A DNA stretch of 64,000 bases from Manduca sexta. Lineage: Eukaryota > Arthropoda > Insecta > Lepidoptera > Sphingidae. The translations under genes and the position numbers were made by a program. This document shows, one piece after another, positions 48,439 to 57,850 of the stretch. The stretch lies in the NCBI RefSeq assembly GCF_014839805.1, contig NC_051142.1, positions 1,798,001-1,862,000 on the forward strand. Direction: 5' to 3'. Below the pieces are notes generated by a model. That model saw nothing but the letters and a program-made list of their open reading frames with translations. It was not told the DNA's origin and searched no databases. Position 1 is the first letter of the stretch. Each line of letters begins with the position of its first letter.

Positions 48439-48704
48439 ACTGTCTCGGTGGCATAGTTCTACTGCATGTGCGGTACGGCAGCGCTCAAAGGTCCTGGGTT
48501 CGAATCCCGGATCGGGCAAAGTGATATTTGGGTTTTTCTGCTCAGTATCAGCCCGGAGTGTGAAATTTGTGCCCGACATGGCGATAGGCTCGCCCCTGTC
48601 ACACTATTAGACGGAACACACTTGGCGAAAAGTGGGTGCCCTGGTTGCGCCTCTGCATACCCCTTCCGAGATAATATTCGTAATACTGTGTGTGTGTGTA
48701 ATAG
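48439..48704 (+). mobile_element. tRNA-derived SINE nested in the hAT element
   Basis: The A-box region 'tctcggtggcatagttct' (48443-48460) and B box GGGTTCGAATCCC (48496-48508) form an internal RNA polymerase III promoter of tRNA type. The body follows as 'aaagtgatatttgggttttt', 'ctgctcagtatcagcccgga', 'ggcgataggctcgcccctgt', 'aaaagtgggtgccctggttg' and 'cctctgcataccccttccga', ending in a (GT)n tail. TAATAG at 48433-48438 and 48699-48704 may be a short target duplication. It is the best-preserved copy of the family also found at 16385 (minus), 21649, 22201 and 60838. The 103-codon frame here is fortuitous. Confidence 0.92.
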
Positions 48705-49201
48705 TAGGTTAATAAAATCAAAATCTAAACTAAAACAATATTCTTCAACAATAAACTATAAATATAGTCTAAACTAACAAACAAAAAATTATAGACTCTC
48801 AAAGAAAAATACCTCTCTTTCTTAAAACATACCAATTAATTAACTATTTTTTACCATGTTTTTAAGTTAGTAATTAAACTTGAGTAGAGGAATATTAAAC
48901 TTTAAAAATAAACAAAATTATTTCGTTTACTTTAATAAAGCTTAAAAATGTAATTCTCACTAGAACTTGTAACACATTAGCAACTAAGAAATTAAAAGCA
49001 ATTGAAAGAAACAAAAACAAATTTTTCTATAATTTTTTTATCAGTCTTTACATAACTTTCTAATGTTTAGATAATTATCATCTTAGATAATAATAAAATT
49101 TAGATAATCATCATAGAAAATTGGCGCCAAATTTGAACAAAAACTAAACATTCGCATTCGCATTCGCGAATGTTCAAAAAATGACATTCGTTACATCACT
49201 A

Positions 49202-49209
49202 GGACATAC
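49202..49209. repeat. 8-bp target-site duplication, right
   Basis: GGACATAC, identical to 48281-48288; its last three bases are also the start of the hairpin arm at 49207. Confidence 0.9.
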
Positions 49210-49268
49210 TACCCAACAGTATTTGCGCTGCGCGCATTAGCGCGCAGCGCAAATACTATTGGGTAGTA
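49207..49268. repeat. Hairpin with 29-bp stem and 4-base loop
   Basis: 49207-49235 (tactacccaacagtatttgc...) pairs with 49240-49268 with a single mismatch; the loop is ATTA. The stem tip is (GC)-rich, 'gcgctgcgcgc', in AT-rich surroundings. The hAT element inserted exactly at the outer edge of the left arm. Confidence 0.92.
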
Positions 49269-49271
49269 ATA

Positions 49272-49295
49272 CCGATTATATATTAATATAATCGG
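49272..49295. repeat. 10-bp hairpin next to the long hairpin
   Basis: CCGATTATAT (49272-49281) pairs with ATATAATCGG (49286-49295), again around an ATTA loop. It lies three bases beyond the 29-bp-stem hairpin. Confidence 0.8.
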
Positions 49296-50450
49296 GTAAT
49301 CACGTGCGCAGTATCAGCAGCACGTCTACACTTACTAGGAAACGTGTTATAATTAGTAAGAACTTATTGCATTGACGTTCTCCTTTTAATTTTTTATTCA
49401 GCTTTAGTTGCAGAAAGGATGTGTATACAGTTTTGCCTGCAGGACTTTAAAAGGATAAGCTCAATAATATGAAGCCACATAAGAGTAGAGAACCGAATCC
49501 GAAATTTCACATTTTACAATACATTGTCACTAGACTAATAGAGGATCTAAAAATACTCCCACCACTTCTTTAAGTTGTTATTAACTACCTGGGCCCAGAC
49601 CAATTAGGAGAGCACAGTCGACTGCTTCATTAGCAAGCGGACAGCACAGTGCACACTGCCCCATTAACGAGTGTACAGACGGACGGACACGTCGCACCAA
49701 TTACATAACAATACCACATTGTTCGATTGCTATACAAAGCGCAAATTACGCTTCAGAAGTGTAAAGTTACACGTGCACTAGAATGGCTTCTATCAGCGCA
49801 TAGCCTTTCGTACGGATTATAAAATTTAAATTATACAATTTTCGGCTTTATAATATAAGTGTAGAATATATTGATAAAGTGAAGGCTGATTAAATCTAAT
49901 GATTAGTTTTCTCAAAATACATTAATGATTATAATAATTTTATAATAACTAATGATGTACCTATGTAATGAATCAAGGGCAAGCTTGAAACTTAGGGTAT
50001 TGTTACAGGGTATTAGACAAGAACGCCTGATAGTGTAATTAAATCTAGCTATTATAAAATAGACGATCAAAATTTTTAGGCCACATTAGGAACGGGTACG
50101 CGCATACACTGAATTGTATATTCCAAGCATGTACTTGTGTTGAATTATTGGGATTATCTACATTACATTTTCACCTTGTCGCCCGAATTGACAACTGGCT
50201 GTTGATGATGAATGATGTTATTGCTAGAATTCGTAAAGGAAGTCGATATTTTTGAAGAAGTTTGAATATGATATGTACGATATGATACGATATGTATATT
50301 TTCTAAATTCCACTTCGGGTATCGAGATTTGTTAATTTTTGCCATATCTGATAGATCTGTAAACTCGCCGGATCCTATTTTCAGGATTGCAACTCCTACA
50401 AAAACAGTAACATCATCCAGAACTTTTCATTAAAAAGTATTACGTGGCAC
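49296..50450. other. Gene-free stretch
   Basis: No coding frame or named repeat is recognised. Confidence 0.4.
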
Positions 50451-50594
50451 TCCACTGCGCTCATCATCCTGAGACATGCGATGTCAAATATACAATAGTA
50501 TACGGATACAATAATGCATACACATTGCTGTTTGGCAGCACAAATAGAAATTGCGTTGGTACGTACCCACCGTAGCATGAGAGACCTTCCATCA
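50451..50594 (+). mobile_element. Dispersed 'gacgagc...taccaccag' repeat, 3' part
   Basis: 'actccactgcgctcatcatc' and 'ctgagacatgcgatgtcaa' match 12195-12240. 'cacattgctgtttggcagca', 'aaatagaaattgcgttggta' and 'gagagaccttccatca' follow in the same order as in the copies at 7989 and 12121. The 5' part is missing and it is more diverged. Confidence 0.6.
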
Positions 50595-50939
50595 ATGCGT
50601 TCTGTGGGTAGCGAAGTATAAATAAACCAAACATAGATCAATTTTGATTTGGATAATTAGGCTCTTGGCAAGTGGACTCAGTATATCCTGGTAGATCTAT
50701 CTGATTCTGATTTGATCACTTATGTTTTTTCTCTGCAAATAGGTACCTTTATATATCTTATAAAGGTACTTTTGAATTTGTTGTCCCATACTGAATTTAT
50801 TATGTCTCCAGAGGCAAATATCAAGAGAGCGGCAGTCAAGCCCTCGCTACTTTAGGCGCATTGTTTGCGATAGTTCCGTGCAGTCGTCAGCTAATTGGTT
50901 CATAGTTGGGCCCGGATGTGAAGTACTTTAATGGAATTG
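50595..50939. other. Short gene-free stretch
   Basis: Nothing recognised. Confidence 0.4.
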
Positions 50940-51005
50940 TGTCCCGCATGTCCCCCGCGCGTGCCCCGCGCAGACCCCGCGCATCCCCTGCGCGTCGGCC
51001 GTGCA
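50940..51005. repeat. GC-rich minisatellite, six 11-bp units
   Basis: Units TGTCCCGCATG, TCCCCCGCGCG, TGCCCCGCGCA, GACCCCGCGCA, TCCCCTGCGCG and TCGGCCGTGCA run head to tail. Local base composition is very different from the AT-rich flanks. Confidence 0.85.
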
Positions 51006-54000
51006 TCGTCGGACATATTTCCGCAAAACTCTTAACTACCACAATGGGTTTAATGAAACTAACAGTTTGATTAGAGGACGTTTGCGACTATTTTTGATTG
51101 GTTGTAATTTAGGATGTTTATAAACTTAGTGGATTTATTCTAACTTAGTCACTTGACGTGGTCTAATGACAACGAGCACTATGCGAACATAGGCTAATTA
51201 TAAATAGTTAGAACACGAATTATATTGGTATTAAAATTGAATCGGCGGATTTTGTTCTCACGCCCAATTCAATGCTACGTTACATATTTATGTTATGGCA
51301 TTCTAAATAATAAAAAAACCGCCTGCCGAGGGAAACAATTTTTATTTTTAATATAGGCTCATAGAGAATACACGGCTTCGTACATTAAAACAAAATGAAC
51401 CGCATCCAATTAATAAGTGTTGCCTTAACTCGAGACAACACCATTGGACGTGATAAGGACAAATCCGCTAATCCCGCCACTTTCAATTAAAACTCAAGGC
51501 CCTGAGCGCAATTAACTTTTTTAAAATCCAGTGGAGTCTTATTCCGTATTACCGGCCTTTGAAATAGATGAAATAGGTTTCTCTTTTACACGAATTCTTT
51601 AAGATTATGAGTGAAAGAGACAGAAGTAATGGGAGATTCGCAAAGGCGGAAAGCATGAGAATCAGGCGCCTTCAGTAAGATCCCGCCAAAAGCACTTCAA
51701 AGTTACGGCACGTCCTTTTAACTTGCCATGTGGAAATGAAGCACGATTTATATTATTTTTTTAGAGATACAATTTCTAGTGTTTGAATGTTGCCAGCATT
51801 TTTGAAATTAACAATTATGGAATAAAAGTGTGACGTCAACAACTACTTTAATACGTCTCGTTTTCTTAAAACTGCTTTGGTCATGTCTATTACAAACAAA
51901 GATATATTAGCTGGTGAGTGGATCATTGTAACTATCACCGCTTTGTTTCGTTTCGTCACCTGTGCTACTTGCCTCGTGATATTATTAAATAAAAAACTGA
52001 GTGATGGAAGGGCTTCATGCCAAAAGGAATATCTGGCAACATCGTCAATGTTCACGCCTCACGAGTCGCAACTTGTGGAGCGCCGACAGAGGGAATCCGA
52101 TTTCACGAGTTTGGTAAACAACTTATTTATTTGTAGCAATGATAATGAAAAAAATGCTATTTTGCTTCATATTCGAGGCATGAATTTTATGTTTCTTAAA
52201 TGAATACGGGTATTACTTGAGTGTAAATACGTATTTCATAGCAGCTCTGTATTAAATTGTTTAGTCGAATTTGTAATAGTTTGTTGCCGGTGTTGTGGCG
52301 ATAGTAACGACTAGCTGAAAACACTAAAGTCTTGTGCAGAGTAAATTTCAGAACTTTCAGAAAGGCAAATAATACAGAAATAAGTTATAATATCGCAAGT
52401 TGCAAAATAAATATGGTATTGATCGTAAATGTTCGCGGGCCTCTTCTAACTCCACAAAGTATTTGATAATTCTTTTTTTTATGGCCACGGATAGTGACTC
52501 CACTGCAGCTGATTGTAGTAGAGTGGGGTCCGGAATGAATGTCGACTGTCGACACAATTATGTCGGCCTGTACAATAGTACAAATGTACACGATACAAAA
52601 TATATCCTACCACCAGTATCAGCTCATAGGTTTTATGATGGGTGGCAGACGCCGTATAGAGCATTTTATGGACAAAATTCTTTAAGACATTATCCCGATG
52701 TTCAAGTTTTTTCACTGTAATATGTTTCTTCATCATTACAGCGAGCGGTAATTAACCATTGATACGTAACTCCAAGTCAGATGCGCTCCGTCACAGCACT
52801 CCATCCTGCTCAACGAGGCTCGAGCCGCGCTGCACGAATTCTTGATTTCTTGCCTGAGCACTTTGCCGTGTCTTCGTTCACTGAATTATTAAGTTCTGCT
52901 TTATGAAAGTCTGAAAGGCGAAGTTAATTATTCGGTCTTGCTGAAATTTTAAATGAGCCCGAATGACAGTGAATTCAGTGATAAGTCTCAGGTTACGAGA
53001 ATTAGTTATTAGTGTAATAGTAAAAGGTTGGATAAAGTGCCGCTCTTTCACTAACAAAATTAAATTGGTTTTAGGCCACATCGAGTATGCGTACAGTTTA
53101 TTACGAAGCAGCACGTATTTGTATTCTGTAAAAGGAGTGCTCTCCTGGGATGAATATCGTGCTATCCGAAACTGCGGCTAAATGGACCTGGTAAAAATAT
53201 GGGCAGAAATAACTCAACTCTAAACAAATTGAACAACAAAGTATATACAGGTTTGGTTAGCGATATTCATTTTTTATGTTAAGTTATATTAACCATTTTT
53301 TAAACTATTGATTCAAGATTGCTAATGCATAATATATTACTGTTTATATAAATTTGATGGAACTTTAAGTTATAATTTTAAACGGCGTTGCTACGGTTCA
53401 TGTAACTTCACTAAAAGTATCTCAAATATTGTGCGGTCGTATGAAAACTATGCGCGAGTGAATTTATATTTAGGTGTACTAAATATAAATAAAGAAATGC
53501 TGAGAAAGCTTAAAATAAAAAAATGCATGCACAATATATTTATTAACGAGATAAATGAACAGGTGGCTCATTTCATGGTATGTGATTAACTTCGCCCACG
53601 AACACCCATTCTACGAGAATTGTGGACGCCCTGTCGAGTAATAAGAACGAGGAACACTGCTTGGATAGCGGAGGAAACCCATCAATCTCACTGAACATAC
53701 TGCATGCTATAACAAAGTGGTAATTTCACGCGATTTACTGTGCGGCAGGTCACTAAGCGACGCGACTTCATTAATATATCTACTTAATACTTAACACCAT
53801 ATAATGAATGACAACGTATAGCTAAAGGCGGTGTCTCTAGTTGCATTACACTTTTCCCATGAGTTTCATATACTTGTACAGAATGCGTAAATACCAATTA
53901 AGGATTATTGGACATTAATCCTCTGACATTTAATTCCAATAAGCAAAGAGCTGTAAATAAAAAAAATATTATATAAGAAAGTGAACAGTAAACATAAAAA

Positions 54001-54599
54001 GACTGTAGTGACATAAATAGGAGATTAAAAGGCAAACAATAATTTATTAAAGTACACACATAGAGCGTCGCTGAGGCCTCTAACACCTTTCATCAGCACA
54101 CAAAAGCGAGATTACTAGTGCTTTGTTCAAAATACAGTTTACACGATAGAATCTCGTTAGTTAAGTATCCTACAGCGCGAGCAAATATTTTACATTATGA
54201 GAATCAATTTTCAATTATAAAGCTGTAAAGTGTGAGTAGTACTCGCGGATCGGTGTTCAGTGTCCCAGGACTTGTCATTATCATTATTTCTTAGCATATC
54301 AGCCACAATAATACGTATTTGGTGAACTATTATGGTTTAGAAGATAGTAAGGATGTAGCATAGTAATAGTTTGATGAGATTTAGATTAATTAATATAATG
54401 TTTAATAACGAATACGGTTTAGTTGGCACCTTTAATCACAAGACGAGTTCCAGTTTTAAGACCGCGTCTTAGGCAGTAAGCAGACCTGTATCCTCACCGG
54501 AACATAAGGCTTGATCACGTGGAAATTTTGATGTGGTTCCGTCATTATGTTCGGCTCACTTCCCTTCGCCTCAGGTAATTTTTTGATCGAGTAAAAAAA
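51006..54599. other. Gene-free stretch
   Basis: Frames of 106-108 codons at 51877-52203 and 52400-52720 are overlapped by antisense frames of 70-85 codons and show no motif. No named repeat is secure. Confidence 0.4.
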
Positions 54600-55436
54600 A
54601 TGTACGCTCCATTATGTATTGGTGAAAATAGTTTAAATTGTGTAGAAAAATTCAAATACCTTGGTAGCACTATAACATCCAAATGCGACCTAGATGCTGA
54701 AATAAACAGTAGGATAGGACCTGCTGCTGCGGCTTACGGTAAACTACGGGCAAAAGTATTTCGTTCGCACGATCTAAAACTTTCTACCAAAATTAATGTC
54801 TATAGGCTGATAGTGCTGCCTAATCTCCTGTACTCTTCAGAGACATGGATCCTCTATTGCAAACACATTTGCACACTTGACAGATTTCACGTTAAATGTC
54901 TCCGAAATATTATGAACATCCGGTGGTCTGACCGTGTCAGGAATACAAGTATCCTAAGACGTGCGAACATCGGGGGCATTGAGGAGCATCTAATGAAGCG
55001 GCAGCTGCGCTGGTGTGGGCATGTGTCGCGGATGTCTGAGGGGAGAGTGGCGCAGCGCATCTTCTTTTTAGAACTCCAGAAAGCAAAGCGTAAAAGCGGT
55101 GGGTAGTATTTGAGATATAAGGATGTACTGAAAAGACATATGAAGAGATGCAATATAGAGCCCTCTGAATGGGAGGCGCTGGCAAGGCGACGTACAGAAT
55201 GGAGACGCCTCATACAAATACAGGTGGACGCCTTCGAAACTGAGCGTCGTAAGGAAATTGATAAGAAACGTGACCAGCTAAAGATCTGTCCATCGGTGGC
55301 CATTAATTATAATTACGTCGGCGGGTTATTGATGTGCCTAAATTGCGCTCGTACTTTCCTTAATAAAGTTGGCTATACAAGTCACGTAAGAGCGCATCGA
55401 AGGGCAAAAGCGCGACTAGAGGATGCTCAGTCTTAG
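54600..55436 (+). pseudogene. C-terminal half of a LINE endonuclease/reverse-transcriptase protein
   Basis: One frame runs from 54600 to the stop at 55437-55439, broken by a single TAG at 55104-55106 (after ...KAKRKSGG). Recognisable blocks downstream of the catalytic domain are [10 protein letters not shown] (residues 18-27), LLYSSETW (76-83), [15 protein letters not shown] (101-115) and [10 protein letters not shown] (136-145). After the stop come WEALARRRTEWRRL and a C2H2 finger, C-X2-C-X12-H-X3-H with CLNC at 55335 and SHVRAH ending at 55397. These are typical of non-LTR retrotransposon proteins common in insects and often annotated 'endonuclease-reverse transcriptase'. The endonuclease and polymerase catalytic parts are absent, so the element was 5'-truncated on insertion. 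The antisense 138-codon frame is a shadow. Clade not assigned. Confidence 0.88.
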
Positions 55437-55515
55437 CTGAAGTTAAATATACCTGTCAAGTTTTTACAGTCGCCGTGGCCGAAGTCGGCTAGGAAGACAT
55501 CATCATACCTAATGA
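55437..55515 (+). mobile_element. 3' untranslated tail of the same LINE
   Basis: After the stop there is about 75 bases including 'cagtcgccgtggccgaagtc' and 'ggctaggaagacatcatcat'. The short (CAT)n end is the likely 3' terminus of the insertion. A target-site duplication cannot be fixed because the 5' junction near 54597 is not recognisable. Confidence 0.6.
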
Positions 55516-56435
55516 CTTTACAGATATTATGATGTTATTCGGTGAGAGAGGTTAAGAGCATCAAAATTCGAATCTTCAGGGATCTTCAGGAATCTACATC
55601 AAGTGAACGAGCCTTACGGCGCGCAGAAAGAACTAATCTATGTTCTTCCCACCAGTCTCCTATTAACCAAAAAAAATGTAATGCGATGAACAGAAAAATT
55701 CAATCGGCATTATATAATTTTCGGAGCGTTATTTATCTTTCGGCGATATCTTTTTGAGTGCGGGCTTAATGTATTTCCTGCGGCGCCGCGTCCATTCAAG
55801 TATATCTTTATTATCATTCATTTGTATCTATAGAGGGGTGTAAATTTGCTTTTTATTTTCCTGATGAGTATTTTACTTTTTCTGGGAAAATTGCAGGGGA
55901 GGAAACAATTGCTCTGATTTACAAAATCGATTATGGACCTCTGGCAGGTTGTTTTTGAAATACTGAAAACTGTTGTAGCCCATCGTTCAGATAAACAATA
56001 CATATTAATCTAATTCCGCGCGCACGTTTCTCTATCATAGCTTGCATACATCTGTACATTGCGCTTTGCAGAAGTAATGTTTTTACGTTTCTTTGTACGT
56101 AAGACTAATCTCTGGTGCGTTTGTAGTGATTCTAAAAATGTTTTTATTAGTAGAAAGCTACACAGTCTTTGAGTAAAATATTTCAAAAAACAATTACTAT
56201 TTGTCAAAAATAAGTTTTCATTTCATAATTTTAATAACTCTCATTTAAGACACAACATAATTGCTGTATGACTAATTTATCGGTGTGCACTCAACCTCAA
56301 TTGCGTTAAGTTACGTATATACATATTACGTAATAATAATATTTATTTCTGGTTGATTTATAAGGTATTTGCTGCCAATAAATTTGATGTAAATGTTTCC
56401 AGGTCTGAAGTGGGGTTAAAGTTCATCCGTCCGGT
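55516..56435. other. Gene-free stretch
   Basis: Nothing recognised; short frames at 55542-55757 and on the minus strand at 55818-56207 have no motifs. Confidence 0.4.
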
Positions 56436-56439
56436 ACGT

Positions 56440-56950
56440 TAAATAAAAATAAAATAAAAATGCTTTATTCATCACGTAGGCGAACATAGTTGCACTAATG
56501 ATAAGTCAAGGTACATGAGAATATTTAATTATTATTTAATTAAATTAGCTTATATAAACAAAGACAATTTATGTTGAAAATAAAATAAATGAAAAATATA
56601 CTTAGTAAATAAAGAAGCCAGCTCGGGCTGGCAGGGAAGAAGAAATAAAATGATGTATATATGTATTTTTAAATAAGCAATAAGGGAGAAACGCGTCGCG
56701 ATCCTCACCGGTGAGGACAATAAAAGCCCTAACCTAGCTAACCTACCAGCCTTTCACTAACTACCTAAGCGATGACTACCCGAAGAAGAAAGACAGAAAG
56801 AAACACCGGGTTTTATTTTTTATCATCAATTGTCCATTCTTTTATAATATTGTTATTAAATATATATTTTTTTGAATAAGTCTTTTCTATACAAAGTCTG
56901 ATTAATTATATAAGCTAATACACGCACATCACCGTAAAAGTGCGGAGAAA
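56440..56950 (-). mobile_element. LINE 3' untranslated region, copy 2
   Basis: Same family and sense as 39142-39620. The simple tail is at 56440-56460 on the plus strand, then 'gctttattcatcacgtaggc' and 'gaacatagttgcacta', 'agctcgggctggcagg', 'aacgcgtcgcgatcctcacc', 'gctaacctaccagcctttca', 'gatgactacccgaagaagaa' and 'gctaatacacgcacatcacc'. It is longer than copy 1 through AT-rich insertions (for example 56615-56680). 5'-truncated, no coding part. Confidence 0.75.
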
Positions 56951-57716
56951 ATCCACATAAAAGTATTTAACAATAACTAAAAATTTACGAAAAAAAACAA
57001 TACTAACAAAATTATAAAAACTATGAAACAGTGTACAGCGTGCATACGCCTACATTTACAAACATAATATTTTCATTTCATATTTTGGCATAGATCTCGA
57101 TCAATATAATTTAGATTATAAATTTTAAGGCTGGTGCAACAAAATGATCGGTCGGTCGTCTAGTCGTTCACCTGGACGGCGCCGCGAATAAAAGATAGAT
57201 AAGTAATAACAGCAGTTAGTGTCGGCCGCCAGTGATCACACTGCGAGTATAATTAAATCATTATTTGAGGAAAATAATTTCCTTTATTTCGCGTTCTATA
57301 AATCACAACTTCAATATCACGGCGTAACATCTCCCCGATTTCATTCTCGAAGAGCGTCCGTGGTGAGCCCGACGCAGACTGCCTCAAATCGGATAAATAC
57401 AATCAAAAATTATTTATCAACTAAAAACATATCGTTCAATTTATTTTTCCAACTAAGAAATTTTTGTAGATATTCTTATATTATACCAAGACACGGAAGG
57501 AAGTATACATACATATATGTATATTTATCTTTAGAAATATATTTTACACAAACGTAAATGAGTAATAAATGATTGTCTAAGTCATACAGACAGTTCAATT
57601 TTAAAGGCTGAGCAAGTGGGTTGTCTTAGTTCATTGTTTAATTTAAAAAAAAATACATTGATATACGTCAATGTAATTCTATACTAATTGTTAGGCCTTT
57701 AATATCCATACTTCCA
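56951..57716. other. Gene-free stretch
   Basis: A GC-richer patch at 57145-57235 (gatcggtcggtcgtctagtc, gtcggccgccagtgatcaca) is unassigned. The 112-codon frame at 57219-57557 has no motif. Confidence 0.4.
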
Positions 57717-57850
57717 AATTTATCTTATAAATGCGAAAGTTGCTCTGTCTATTACGATTTCACGATTGAACCACTGGACCAATTTCGGTGAAATTTGGCA
57801 CGGAGATAGTTTGAGGCCCTGTGAAGGACATTGGCACGCGGTCAGATCTC
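57717..57850 (+). mobile_element. Dispersed lepidopteran short element, partial
   Basis: 'cttataaatgcgaaagttgc', 'tctgtctattacgatttcac', 'gattgaaccactggaccaat', 'tttggcacggagatagtttg' and 'aggccctgtgaaggaca' are in the usual order for this family (plus sense; related to 30111 and 7225). The 3' head region with the 'gcgggcgaagc' block is missing. Confidence 0.65.

Larger units (their letters stand above)
48289..49201. mobile_element. Non-autonomous hAT-type DNA transposon
   Basis: The termini TAGTGATGTAACGAAT (48289-48304) and its exact complement (49186-49201) are flanked by perfect 8-bp duplications, GGACATAC. This fits the hAT superfamily, which makes 8-bp duplications and has short inverted ends. 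Both ends carry arrays of ATTCGC (48305-48376 and 49149-49171), probably subterminal transposase-binding repeats. The interior is AT-rich, encodes nothing and contains a SINE (48439-48704). The perfect duplications and ends suggest a fairly recent insertion, mobilised by an enzyme encoded elsewhere. The short frames over the arrays (48218-48579 minus, ending in RMRMR repeats) are artefacts of the ATTCGC repeat. Confidence 0.9.

Noticed and set aside
48496..48508. tRNA gene suggested by a perfect B box
   Set aside because: The flanking body and tail match a SINE repeated elsewhere in the window, and no tRNA cloverleaf fits.
48466..48777. 103-codon plus frame and the 105-codon minus frame nearby
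   Set aside because: Both are readings of the SINE and the ATTCGC array inside the hAT element.
51877..52203. 108-codon frame with an antisense partner
   Set aside because: Both strands are open, with no motif or splice logic; most likely chance.
54887..55303. 138-codon minus-strand frame
   Set aside because: Antisense shadow of the LINE protein remnant.
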